From the NCBI GenBank assembly GCA_025360005.1, contig JANYDA010000012.1, positions 1 through 41,439 on the forward strand: 41,439 nt of DNA, written 5' to 3'. Position 1 is the first letter of the stretch. Every line of letters starts with the position of its first letter. Position numbers and translations under genes: made by a program. The notes beneath the pieces were generated by a model that made no database searches, was not told the origin of the DNA, and was given only the letters and a program-made list of their open reading frames with translations. Source of the stretch: Fibrobacteria bacterium. Lineage in GTDB: Bacteria; Fibrobacterota; Fibrobacteria; UBA11236. Positions 25,768 through 34,863 of this stretch are shown here, piece after piece.

Positions 25768-28700
25768 ATGATCGAGCCTGGAGACGGGCGGGCGAAACCG
25801 TTGCAAAAGCATCCTTCCATCGGCGATCCTTTTTCCGCCATCGATCGCTTGCTCAAACGCAGGTTTGTCCGGCGCATGCTCAAATCATTCTTCGCGACCG
25901 CCCTGATCATGGGCCTGGCCGCGGCGGGCTTCCTGGTCTACGAGGCTTCCACATCCAGGTTCCAGGCGAAGTATTTCACGGCGTTGAACAAACGCGTCTA
26001 CTACAATGCCGAGCCGGGCGAGAGCGGCAAGATCCTTTTCCCGGACAAAGGGCCCACCGACGATCGCCGCGGTTACCTGCGCATCCCTGACTTCATCGCA
26101 TCGTTGCGGGAGCAGGGCTTCTTCGTGGAAAGCCAGGTGCGGTTTTCCCCCCAGCTGCTGGCGCTGGCCAAACGCGGCATCTATCCCACCTATCCGGAAA
26201 AGACGCAGGCGGGCCTGAACCTGCTGGACAAGCGCGGGCAATCCATGTTCACGGTCAACTACCCGCTGAAAGTCTATCCGGCTTTCGACTCCATCCCCGA
26301 TCAGGTGGTTAAGACCCTCCTGTTCATCGAGAACCGATCGCTGCTGGATTCCGCCTATCCCCGCCGCAATCCCGCCGTGGAATGGTCACGCATGGCCAAA
26401 GCGGGCTTCGAGCTGGCCAAGCAGAAGCTGGGCCGGGACGGCAACGTGGCGGGGGGTAGCACGCTGGCTACCCAGCTGGAGAAGTACAAGCATTCGGAGG
26501 AGGGGCGCACCATCGGCCCCACGGAGAAATACCGCCAGATGATTTCCGCCAGCCTGCGCGCCTACCAGAACGGCGAGAACACCGCGGAGGCGCGGCGCCA
26601 CATCCTGCTGGAATACGTGAACACGGTGCCTTTGGCGGCCTTGCCCGGCTACGGCGAAGTCAACGGATTGTCGGACGGATTGCTGGCCTGGTACGGCGCC
26701 TCGCTGGATTCCATCAACCGCCTGCTCAAGCATCCGCGCAGCCACGGCGGGCGCGGCGGCATCGATACCGGCCTGGACATGGAAGCGATGGGGAAGGGGT
26801 ACCGGCAGGTACTGAACCTGTTCATCGCGCACCGACGGCCCACCTCATACCTGTTGCAGCATCGGGACGCGCTGAAATCCATCAGCGAGAACTACCTGCA
26901 GATCCTGGGGCGCGAAGGCGTCATCAGCCCGCAATTGCGCGACGCGGCGCTGCGATCCAATCCGGAGCTGATGCGCCGGGCCGCGGCCTTCTTCCCGGCG
27001 GCTTTCGTGGAGCGCAAGCACGTGAACGCTGTGCGCACCACCTTGCTCACCATGCTGGGGCTGCCGCGCCTCTATGATCTGGATCGGCTGGACCTGACCG
27101 TAGGCACCAGCCTGGACGGGCAGGTGCAGAAGTCCGTTGTGCAGATCCTCAAGCGCCTGGCGGAGCCCAAGTACGTGGATTCCGTGGGCCTGCATTCCTT
27201 CCGCCTGCTGGATAAGGGCGATCCCTCCAAAATCGTTTACAGTTTCACCTTGTACGAGACGGTGGAAGGCAAGAACCTGTTGCGCGTGCAAGCGGACAAT
27301 TACGATCAGCCGCTCAACATCAATGAAGGCGTGAAGCTGGATCTGGGGTCCACCGCGAAGCTGCGCACCCTGGTCAATTACCTGGAGATCATCACCGACC
27401 TGCGCGCGCGCCTTTTGGGCAAGGATAAAAAGGAATTGAAGGAAACGGAGGCGAACGGCCCGGATCCGCTGACCCGCTGGGCCGCAGGTTACCTGGCCGC
27501 CTTTCCGGAAAAGGATTCCGCCGGACCCGGCGATAGCAGCGGGCTGGCCAAGATGCTCAATGCCTCCATGGAAAGGAAATACTCCGGAAGCCCAACGGAG
27601 AAATTCTTCACCGGCGGCGGCATCCATTCCTTCGTCAACTTCGAGGCCAATGAAAACGGGATCCAGACCCTCAAGGAGGGCTTCCGCCATTCCGTGAACC
27701 TGGTCTTCATCCGGCTGATGCGGGACATCGTCTATTACTACATCGCGCAGGCGCCGGTATCGCGGGCCACCTTGCTGGACTCGTCCTCCACGCAGAGGCA
27801 GGCCTACCTGGCCAAGTTCGCGGAGCAGGAAGGCCAGCTTTTCCTGGGCCGCTTCTACCGCAAGTACCGGGGGATGGAAAAGAAACAGATCCTGGAAACC
27901 TTTTTCCACGGTTTCCGTCCCGTCCCCAGGCGCGTCGCCACGGCCTTCCTGTACCTGGAACCCAAGGCCGACGCCGCGGCCTTCTCCGCCTTCATGCGCG
28001 AGCAGTTGGGGGACTCCCTCTTTCCGCAAAAGCAATTGGACCCGCTCTATGCCGGATACTTCCGGGACAGCTTGGGACTGGCCGATGCGGGCTATGTGGC
28101 GGGCGTGCATCCCCTGGAATTGTGGCTGGTGCGTTTCCTGCACAACCATCCCGGGGCCGATTGGAGCCGGGTCAAGGATGCCAGCCGCTCGCAGATCCAG
28201 GAGACATACCAATGGCTTTTCAAGACCCGGCACAAGCAGGCGCAGGACTCGCGCATTCGCGGCATCATGGAACTGGAGGCATTCCTGGAAATCCACCGGG
28301 CCTGGCAACGCATGGGCTACCCGTTCGGATCGCTGGTGCCTTCCTACGCCACCGCCATCGGCAGCTCCGCGGACAGGCCCAACGCCTTGGCGGAGCTGGT
28401 GGGTATCATCTTGAACGACGGCGTGCGTTATCCTTCCCAGCTCATCGATAGGCTCCGTTTCGCGGAGGGCACGCCATATGAAACCGTGTTCGCGGAAGCG
28501 GATGCCGCGCCCCAGCGCCTGCTCGATCCGGAAATCTGCCGGCGCATCAAGGTCTCGCTGCTGGACATCGTGGAGAAAGGCACGGCGGTGCGCGGCTACA
28601 AGGCATTTCCCCTCAAGGACGGCGGCTATATCCCGCTGGGCGGAAAAACCGGCACGGGCGATCAGCGCTTCGAGACGTTCGGCAAGGGCGGGCAATTGCT

Positions 28701-29061
28701 GGAATCGCGCACGGTCAACCGCACCGCTACCTTCGTATTCTTCCTGGGCGATCGTTTCTTCGGGACCTTGACCGCGCACGTGCACGGGGAGGAGGCCAAG
28801 GAATACGGTTTCACCAGCGCGCTGTCGGTGGCGATCCTCAAGCTGATGGAACCCGACCTGATGCCCATGCTCCAGCCGCGCGAGCGGCAAGGCCGTCCCG
28901 AGGATTTCCCCATCGCGGCCCCGGAAGCGCGCGGTAACGCCCTATTGGTACCGGCGGCGATGATGGTGCCGCATCATCCCGCCATGACCACGGAAATGCT
29001 TTCCAAAATGCTACAAGGTCCGGCCGTACCGGATACCAATGCCGCCAATCCGGCTGAATGA
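25768..29061 (+). CDS. Class A penicillin-binding protein (glycosyltransferase-transpeptidase), atypically large
   Basis: A bifunctional peptidoglycan synthase of 1097 residues. A short cytoplasmic tail precedes one transmembrane helix (about 38-58). The GT51 glycosyltransferase domain shows the catalytic glutamate in FIENRSLLD (Glu188) and GGSTLATQLEKY near residue 229. The transpeptidase has the SxxK serine in GSTAK (Ser528), SVN (Ser642) and KTG (Lys960). The SVN-KTG distance of ~318 residues is far longer than usual, so a sizeable extra region sits within the transpeptidase fold. The downstream HxxxxG-type part of the first GT51 motif is degenerate. The start at 25768 fits a ribosome site; a longer frame begins at 25699. 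The stop overlaps the next gene (ATGA). Confidence 0.88.
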   Translation: MIEPGDGRAKPLQKHPSIGDPFSAIDRLLKRRFVRRMLKSFFATALIMGLAAAGFLVYEASTSRFQAKYFTALNKRVYYNAEPGESGKILFPDKGPTDDRRGYLRIPDFIASLREQGFFVESQVRFSPQLLALAKRGIYPTYPEKTQAGLNLLDKRGQSMFTVNYPLKVYPAFDSIPDQVVKTLLFIENRSLLDSAYPRRNPAVEWSRMAKAGFELAKQKLGRDGNVAGGSTLATQLEKYKHSEEGRTIGPTEKYRQMISASLRAYQNGENTAEARRHILLEYVNTVPLAALPGYGEVNGLSDGLLAWYGASLDSINRLLKHPRSHGGRGGIDTGLDMEAMGKGYRQVLNLFIAHRRPTSYLLQHRDALKSISENYLQILGREGVISPQLRDAALRSNPELMRRAAAFFPAAFVERKHVNAVRTTLLTMLGLPRLYDLDRLDLTVGTSLDGQVQKSVVQILKRLAEPKYVDSVGLHSFRLLDKGDPSKIVYSFTLYETVEGKNLLRVQADNYDQPLNINEGVKLDLGSTAKLRTLVNYLEIITDLRARLLGKDKKELKETEANGPDPLTRWAAGYLAAFPEKDSAGPGDSSGLAKMLNASMERKYSGSPTEKFFTGGGIHSFVNFEANENGIQTLKEGFRHSVNLVFIRLMRDIVYYYIAQAPVSRATLLDSSSTQRQAYLAKFAEQEGQLFLGRFYRKYRGMEKKQILETFFHGFRPVPRRVATAFLYLEPKADAAAFSAFMREQLGDSLFPQKQLDPLYAGYFRDSLGLADAGYVAGVHPLELWLVRFLHNHPGADWSRVKDASRSQIQETYQWLFKTRHKQAQDSRIRGIMELEAFLEIHRAWQRMGYPFGSLVPSYATAIGSSADRPNALAELVGIILNDGVRYPSQLIDRLRFAEGTPYETVFAEADAAPQRLLDPEICRRIKVSLLDIVEKGTAVRGYKAFPLKDGGYIPLGGKTGTGDQRFETFGKGGQLLESRTVNRTATFVFFLGDRFFGTLTAHVHGEEAKEYGFTSALSVAILKLMEPDLMPMLQPRERQGRPEDFPIAAPEARGNALLVPAAMMVPHHPAMTTEMLSKMLQGPAVPDTNAANPAE

Positions 29062-29900
29062 CTATTTTTCAGGGGATGCGTCCACGCTTTTCCGTTTTTC
29101 CGCGCCGGCATTTGCCGCTCATCCTCGCCTTTGCGTTCCTGGGGAATGTAGGCGCCAAGTCTCCGGAGGAATTCCTGGGCGCGGAATCCAGGCCCGCCCC
29201 GCAGTCGGCGCCGGATTCCTCCCGGCGCCCGGGTCCGGGAAAGCCCACCCCAGCGTCTGCCCGGCCCGCCTCCAGTAACGCGAAAGTTACCCCGGCCAAG
29301 CCCGCAACCGGCCCGGGTTCCGCCTCGGCATCCGCGTCCGCGTCCGGAAAACCGGCCATGGCCAAACCCCAGGCCCAGAAAACGGTGATGGACACGGCCA
29401 AGCTGCACGCCACCTATCTGGACGGGGATTTCGATCAGGCCATCAAGGTCATGGAGCGGGCTCTGAAAAGCAAGCAGCCGCTTACCCACGGGGACAGCGT
29501 GTTCATCTTCAAGCACCTGGGCGTGATGTACGCGGCCACGCCCGCCACCCGCGAGAAGGGCCGCTATTATATGGCCCAGCTCATCTACATCGAACCCACC
29601 GCTAAAATCCTCGATATGTATGCCAGCGACATGATCGATCTCATCTTCCGCAAGGTCCAGGAAGAGTTCGAGAACAAGCACCCCTCCGCGTTCAAGCAGC
29701 CGGCGCCGGCGGCGGACACGACTCCCAAACCGGTGGCGGCCGTTCCCGACACGGTACCCGCAGTGCGGCCGAAAGCGAAATCCAGGACCCTGTATTGGGT
29801 CACCGGCGGCGCCGTGGTAGTAGCCGGCACCGCGGGCCTGCTCTATGTTCTGCTCGACGATCCCAAACCTAAGAAGCACAACATAGTCGTCCCCGAGTAA
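29058..29900 (+). CDS. Membrane-anchored protein with Pro/Ala-rich linker and TPR-like core
   Basis: I do not recognise a named family. The 280 residues comprise an N-terminal hydrophobic segment (signal or anchor, about 20-33) and a Pro/Ala/Ser-rich disordered linker with a run of SASASASASG (about 35-110). A helical region resembling tetratricopeptide repeats follows (KLHATYLDGDFDQAIKVMERAL; FKHLGVMYAA), then a second Pro-rich linker and a C-terminal transmembrane helix (VTGGAVVVAGTAGLLYVL) with a short basic tail. Such a build can span the periplasm as a scaffold. It is coupled to the PBP gene by an ATGA overlap, so it may be a PBP partner, by analogy with lipoprotein activators of class A PBPs. 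Confidence 0.72.
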   Translation: MTIFQGMRPRFSVFPRRHLPLILAFAFLGNVGAKSPEEFLGAESRPAPQSAPDSSRRPGPGKPTPASARPASSNAKVTPAKPATGPGSASASASASGKPAMAKPQAQKTVMDTAKLHATYLDGDFDQAIKVMERALKSKQPLTHGDSVFIFKHLGVMYAATPATREKGRYYMAQLIYIEPTAKILDMYASDMIDLIFRKVQEEFENKHPSAFKQPAPAADTTPKPVAAVPDTVPAVRPKAKSRTLYWVTGGAVVVAGTAGLLYVLLDDPKPKKHNIVVPE

Positions 29901-30062
29901 TTCAGGGAAAGTCAAGTCCCCTGCGATTCCCGATAATTGGGGCCGCCGGGCCGGATCCCTTTTTCCATGCCGATTTTCCCAGGCCTAAGGCGGGGAAAGC
30001 GGGCGATTCCGTCGATTGTATCGGGCCGGTCCCGGGGTTATCATATCCTGGTCGGAGGGATC

Positions 30063-31589
30063 GTGAAACGGTTTTTTCTCGAAGTCCTGGATGCATCGGC
30101 CGGCGGCGCCAAGGTGGAGATCCGTTCTTCCGTCACCTTGGGGCGGCATATCGGGAACGATCTGGCATTCACGGGAGAAGACGCCGGCATCGTTTCGGCG
30201 CGGCATGCCTTGGTAGCCCTGAAAAACCGGACCTTGTGGCTGCGGGATTTGGACAGTACCAACGGCACTTTCGTGGGCAAGGTGCGCGTTACGGAACGGG
30301 AGCTGCTGGGAGGCGAGATCATCAGCCTGGGGCCGGATGGTCCCGCCCTCCGCGTGGCGGTGGCGGAGGGAGAGGAGCCGGCGGGCGGGAGTTGCGATCG
30401 CCCCAACGGGCGCGAGACCACCAGTATGTCCGCGGCAGAAGTGGGATTATTGTCCAGGCAGGCCGGCTACGGGGGCGGGAACAAGAGCCTGATCCTGGAA
30501 ATGGCCCGGCGACTGCGCGGCGGCAACGGCCAGCAGGAAGTGATGCAGGGCCTGCTGCGCGATCCCGAGCGTCTGGCCCGCTTGCTGCAAGGAGGAGTGA
30601 TGCCGGAAAGAGTGGCGGATTGGCTGGGCGGAATCGGCAGCGCCTTCGCGCGATCCCGCAAGCGCATCCTCTGGATGGGCGGCCTGCTGGGCACGGCGGC
30701 GTTCGCGGCCCTTTCCGTGCTGGCTTGGCAGAACTTGAGCTATCGCGCCAAGATCCGGAAGCAAGGGGATTTGCTGGGGCAAATCCATGCGCTGGAACAG
30801 GGCCTGGATGGGTTTGCGGGCACCGGCGATGAGAAGGCCGCGGAGAAGGCGCGGCTGGTCCACAAACTGCTGGCGGCGGAGAAGCAATTGCTGCAGCTCC
30901 GTGAAAAGCTCAACGCCCCCGATCGCGCGGCCACCTATAGCGAACCGCTGGGAGCGGACGTGCATCAGGTGCTGGAGGAGTTGGGTAAAAAAGGTTTCAT
31001 GGTCCCGGAGAGTTTCATCGGCAGCGTTCGGGAACAGATCGATTATTTCGTGAAGCCGGGCAACCGCGCCACCCTGGAACGCTGCTTCGCGCGCAAACCG
31101 CGCTTTGAAAAGCTGATCCGCCAGGAACTGGAGCGCATGAAGCTGCCGGCCGATTTCCTATACATCGCCATGCAGGAAAGTCTGCTGGATTCGGCCGCGC
31201 AAAGCGGTAACGACGCGCGCGGCCTATGGCAGATGGTCCCTGAGACGGCGCGTGAATTCGATCTGAAGGTGCCCGACGACTGGAAGACGCTACCCCTTCG
31301 GCAGGACGAACGCACCCGCCCGCGCCCGGCCACGCGCGCTGCCGCCAGGTACCTGCACACCCTCTATTCGGAATTCGGCGACGCGGCCCTGTCGATGGCG
31401 GCCTATAATGCGGGTTCCGGCAAGATGCGCAAGACGCTGCGCCGCATCGAAGACCCCATCAACGACCGCGACTTCTGGTACATCTACCGGATGGGCTTCA
31501 TGTCCCCGGAAACGCGTGAATACGTTCCCAAGATCATCGCCATGATCCTGATCGATCGCAACCGCGGCAAGTACGGGTTCAAGGGCTAG
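30063..31589 (+). CDS. FHA domain - transmembrane helix - lytic transglycosylase fusion
   Basis: A 508-residue fusion. Residues 1-100 form an FHA domain, which binds phosphothreonine peptides: GRHIGNDLAF, SARHALV, LWLRDLDSTNGTFVG. A linker leads to one transmembrane helix (~200-222), a coiled coil (~225-285) and, from ~350, an SLT lytic transglycosylase domain. The latter has catalytic Glu372 in MQESLLDS, then GLWQMVPETARE and AAYNAGSGK, close to the MltD group. The FHA domain would face the cytoplasm and the enzyme the periplasm, cutting glycan strands. GTG at 30063 is chosen because GGAGGG (30054-30059) precedes it. FHA proteins are common T6SS regulators and the T6SS genes lie next door. 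The stop shares CTAG with the convergent DUF2169 gene. Confidence 0.9.
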   Translation: MKRFFLEVLDASAGGAKVEIRSSVTLGRHIGNDLAFTGEDAGIVSARHALVALKNRTLWLRDLDSTNGTFVGKVRVTERELLGGEIISLGPDGPALRVAVAEGEEPAGGSCDRPNGRETTSMSAAEVGLLSRQAGYGGGNKSLILEMARRLRGGNGQQEVMQGLLRDPERLARLLQGGVMPERVADWLGGIGSAFARSRKRILWMGGLLGTAAFAALSVLAWQNLSYRAKIRKQGDLLGQIHALEQGLDGFAGTGDEKAAEKARLVHKLLAAEKQLLQLREKLNAPDRAATYSEPLGADVHQVLEELGKKGFMVPESFIGSVREQIDYFVKPGNRATLERCFARKPRFEKLIRQELERMKLPADFLYIAMQESLLDSAAQSGNDARGLWQMVPETAREFDLKVPDDWKTLPLRQDERTRPRPATRAAARYLHTLYSEFGDAALSMAAYNAGSGKMRKTLRRIEDPINDRDFWYIYRMGFMSPETREYVPKIIAMILIDRNRGKYGFKG

Positions 31590-32692
31590 GCCGTGATTCC
31601 GTATTCCAGGTTGGTGAATTTCTCCATAGCCTTGAGGCCTCCGTAGCCGCAACTGCCGCGCCACACCAGGGTAAGTTGGTTGGTGGGCTTATAGATCACG
31701 GCCGTATGCAGGACCATGTCCATGGCATGGGGGCCTTGCCCCACGTCAATCCAGCCGCGCGGCCGGATGCCCGGCAGGTTGAAGGTGAAGCGCCCCAGCT
31801 TGGGATCCAGGTTGGCCATGCGCACCGGCTCATTGCCCGCCAGGTAGGGGAACTTCAGGCCCGGGGACGCGCCGTTGAAAAACTCCAGGTTCAGCATGGG
31901 CACAACGGGCGCAGGCTGCCGGGAAGGTTTGCTGCCGATCTCAGGATTCTTTTGCAGACCGCGTTGGCGATCCGCCTCCGCATTGGCCCATTCCTCGGGA
32001 GGAAGGCCGGCCAGAGTATAGCGCGGGTAGGAATTCTTGTTCACGCAGCCCAGAGAGACCGGATCCGGATACTCCTTCCAGCGCTCGAAGCGGCCAAGCA
32101 CCAGGTTTTGTGGTGTAAACGGCCTGTGCGGATCCTCCAGGTTGGGCAAGGCCAGGCCCTGCAGCGCCGCGGGCGTGTTCTTGACGATAAAGCCTTTGCC
32201 CACCTGATTGCGCGGGAATACGTACATGGCCCCGGGATCCGATTTCTCGTCCCGGCCGCCATATGCGCGCGTATAGTCGATGGGCATTTCCGAAAAGGGT
32301 TCCGGCTCGGAAAAGGCGATGTTGGTCCCGGTCACGATCACCTTGCGCTCCCCGATGGCCCGGCCTATCTTGCGCGCCCCTCCGATCTCGATCCCGAAAT
32401 CCAACTGGGGCAATTTCGATCCGCCCGGCACGCAGGCCTTCCCGATGAAGATGACGTCGGTCATTGGCTTATAGGCCACCAGATCCGATTCCAATCGCAA
32501 AGCGTCCGTCGCCGGATTGCCTTCGCCCATGAACTCGTCCGCTTCCAGGAAAGGGATCTGCTCTTCTTCATCCTCCCATGCGGTCTTGCCGTTCTCGAAC
32601 CTGTAGGTACGCTTGCCCAGCACGGACAGGATGGGCTTGCCGTCCGGGGCGGTCCCGGGGATGAACTTGGAAAACCATTCGGCGGATTTCAA
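31586..32692 (-). CDS. DUF2169 family T6SS accessory protein
   Basis: This 368-residue protein fits DUF2169, a family found almost exclusively beside vgrG genes of type VI secretion systems. Marks include a start with ILSVLGKRTYRF, VYKP-like and KAC strands, the central segment MPIDYTRAYGGRD, the NQVGKGFIV motif and the closing LTLVWRGSCGYG. DUF2169 members are thought to act as adaptors or chaperones that load PAAR-type or other effectors onto VgrG. It starts with a TTG overlapping the vgrG stop (TTGA), so it is translated with vgrG. No effector or PAAR gene follows; its downstream neighbour is the convergent FHA-transglycosylase gene. Confidence 0.88.
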   Translation of the reverse strand: MKSAEWFSKFIPGTAPDGKPILSVLGKRTYRFENGKTAWEDEEEQIPFLEADEFMGEGNPATDALRLESDLVAYKPMTDVIFIGKACVPGGSKLPQLDFGIEIGGARKIGRAIGERKVIVTGTNIAFSEPEPFSEMPIDYTRAYGGRDEKSDPGAMYVFPRNQVGKGFIVKNTPAALQGLALPNLEDPHRPFTPQNLVLGRFERWKEYPDPVSLGCVNKNSYPRYTLAGLPPEEWANAEADRQRGLQKNPEIGSKPSRQPAPVVPMLNLEFFNGASPGLKFPYLAGNEPVRMANLDPKLGRFTFNLPGIRPRGWIDVGQGPHAMDMVLHTAVIYKPTNQLTLVWRGSCGYGGLKAMEKFTNLEYGITA

Positions 32693-34863
32693 TTGATCAT
32701 CACCATGGCACCCTTGAGGGTATTGATGGCGGTGGATTCCACGTTGGTCATCACTCCGGTCACTTTGTTCTGCACGCCGGCCTTGGATTCCACGTTAACC
32801 TTGCCTTCCAGCTTCAGGTTGAGCCCCTTGACGCTGGCATCCATGGTCGCCTCCAGGGCTATCTTCTGCTTGGCCTTGGCGCTTACGTTCATGGCGTCCA
32901 GCACCAAGTCCTGCTTGGCCGTGACATTGACGGCGCCCTGCTTGGCTTCCAGGGTGATTTCCTTGGCCTCGATGTTGAGCGATCCCTTGGCCTTGAACTC
33001 CATGTCGCCTTCCGTATTGATGGAGACCTTGCTCCCGCCCGCATCGATCTGGATCACGTGCTTGCCTTTGCCGTCCTGGAGCGAGAGCAGCTTCTTGTCG
33101 TCGTCGAGCTGGAGAATGTGCCCGTCCTTAGTCTGCATGGCCGTTATCTTGGCCTCATCGTCCATGGTGAACCTGTGCCCGTACTTGGTTTCCACTGAAA
33201 AGACCTTCTTATCGTAATCCATCTTGAGTACGTGCGCCGCTTCCGGCGTGGACATGCGGATGTTCTTGTTCTTGTCGTCGAAGACCAGCTCGTTGCCGTC
33301 CGTGGTCTTGACGCGGATTTCCCGGTGATCGGCGTCATCGTTCAAGGTGATGACGTGCTTGCCCTTGGTGATGATTTCGATGATGGTCTTATCGTCCTTG
33401 TCGTCCAGGCGGATCTGGTGGCCGGATGCGGTGCGGATAATGCTTTCGGACGGGTTGCGCTTGTTGACGGGGGAGCCGTTGCCGGGATTGGGCACCGTGC
33501 CCAGCGCGATGGGGCGATCCGGATCGCCGTCCTCGAAGGCCAGCACTATCTCGTTCCCGTTGTGGAGGGGGAAATGCATGCCGTAGTTGGGGCCGCCGTA
33601 AGGCTGGTTCATGCGGATAGGCAGGCTGGCCTGGCCGTCCTTGTTGTCGCTCAAGTCGAAAGGCAGCTTGGCATGGTAGCGGCCGTCATCGTCCAGGTAG
33701 GCGTAATGGCCGTCCACGCCGTCCACCTTGGCGGAGAGGATGCCGTGCACGCGCGGTTTGGGCGTGCGCAGGCTCGGCCGGAATACCACGTCCGCGGGCA
33801 TGCATTGGAATGTGTTGGCGTAGATGATCTTTTCCTGATCGCCCTCGAAGCCCTCGCGTTGATCGCCGCGGTGGACCACGCGCAGCAAGGTGTACTTGCC
33901 CTGGAAATGGCTTTGCCCCTGCGGGTCCTTGAGCTCGAAGCGCATGCCCGCGCGGAAAGCGCGACAGATGCTTTCGCCTTCCAGGTGAATCTTGCCGGCG
34001 GCATGCATTTCCGCGCGCAGGGCGGCGATGCGCTCCGCTTCCGTGGTATTGAGCGCTTGCGGCCCGTAATGGTAGTCCTCGCCCTGTCCGGGCTTGGCGG
34101 CCTTGCCGATGACGGCGACGCCGGGAGTGCGATCGTTATAATCCTTGATGATCGCCTTGCCGGTCACCATGCGTTGGGTGCGGCGCATGCGCGCGACGTG
34201 GTCCGGGGGCTCCCCTTCCTTGGCCAGATGCGACAATCCGGAGGCCCCGATCAAGTCCACCGCCGGCGTTTGCGGAACCGGCTTGATTCCGTCCACCGCG
34301 TCCGCCAGCACCAGCTTATCCTTCTCGCCGGTATGATCGAAGAAGTAGAAGACGCCTTCATCCTCCAGCAGGCGGCTGACGAAATCCAGATCGGACTCGT
34401 TGTATTGCACTGTATAGTCCCGTTGCCGCAAAGCGCCCTTGACGTTGATCTCGAAGGGGGCTATGGCGTAGGCTTGGAAAACATCGGTCAGAATGGCCTT
34501 GAGATCCTTTTTCTGGAAGATACGGTTCTGGGTGGTGTAGGAGAGCAGTTTGAAGCGCGGCTCGATGACGATTTCGTAGAGGTAGCTTTCGTGCCCGAAA
34601 TTCTCGCTGCCGTCCGGGTACTGGTTGAATTCCGTGACCATGCCATGATGCCGGATGGGGAAGTCCTTGCCCTCCACGGTCAAGGTGGCGTCCTTGCCGA
34701 TCATGTCCGCATAGGCCACGTTGCCGTCTTCGCAACTGGCCTGGATCCGCAGGTGGAAGCATTCGGAAACCGCCTCGTTCATGGTGAACTCCAGTACGCG
34801 GAACTTTTCCGGGCCCAAGGCGCCGATTTTTAGGCTGAATTTCAGGCTGGTGGAGGAGGGCAT
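32689..34863 (-). CDS. vgrG: T6SS spike protein VgrG
   Basis: VgrG trimers form the spike that tips the contractile T6SS tube and carries effectors. The 724 residues show the gp27-like base (residues ~1-380, with YNESDLDFVSRLLEDEGVFYFF) and the gp5 OB-fold with YAYLDDDGRYHAKLPF and PLHNGNEIVLAFEDGDPDRP. A long needle follows. Between ~465 and 610 lie about seven units of roughly 20 residues, each built around G-H-x-hydrophobic-x-hydrophobic-D-D. The last ~110 residues are beta-helix-like, rich in KAK and alternating hydrophobics. No C-terminal effector domain is present. The ATG at 34863 has GAAGGGAAA upstream, whereas the longer frame does not. It heads a two-gene operon with DUF2169; other T6SS genes are outside the window. 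Confidence 0.93.
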   Translation of the reverse strand: MPSSTSLKFSLKIGALGPEKFRVLEFTMNEAVSECFHLRIQASCEDGNVAYADMIGKDATLTVEGKDFPIRHHGMVTEFNQYPDGSENFGHESYLYEIVIEPRFKLLSYTTQNRIFQKKDLKAILTDVFQAYAIAPFEINVKGALRQRDYTVQYNESDLDFVSRLLEDEGVFYFFDHTGEKDKLVLADAVDGIKPVPQTPAVDLIGASGLSHLAKEGEPPDHVARMRRTQRMVTGKAIIKDYNDRTPGVAVIGKAAKPGQGEDYHYGPQALNTTEAERIAALRAEMHAAGKIHLEGESICRAFRAGMRFELKDPQGQSHFQGKYTLLRVVHRGDQREGFEGDQEKIIYANTFQCMPADVVFRPSLRTPKPRVHGILSAKVDGVDGHYAYLDDDGRYHAKLPFDLSDNKDGQASLPIRMNQPYGGPNYGMHFPLHNGNEIVLAFEDGDPDRPIALGTVPNPGNGSPVNKRNPSESIIRTASGHQIRLDDKDDKTIIEIITKGKHVITLNDDADHREIRVKTTDGNELVFDDKNKNIRMSTPEAAHVLKMDYDKKVFSVETKYGHRFTMDDEAKITAMQTKDGHILQLDDDKKLLSLQDGKGKHVIQIDAGGSKVSINTEGDMEFKAKGSLNIEAKEITLEAKQGAVNVTAKQDLVLDAMNVSAKAKQKIALEATMDASVKGLNLKLEGKVNVESKAGVQNKVTGVMTNVESTAINTLKGAMVMIN

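Noticed and set aside
25541-25771. A 76-codon plus-strand frame before the PBP gene
   Set aside because: It lacks a ribosome site, covers the -10 candidates, and resembles no protein I know.
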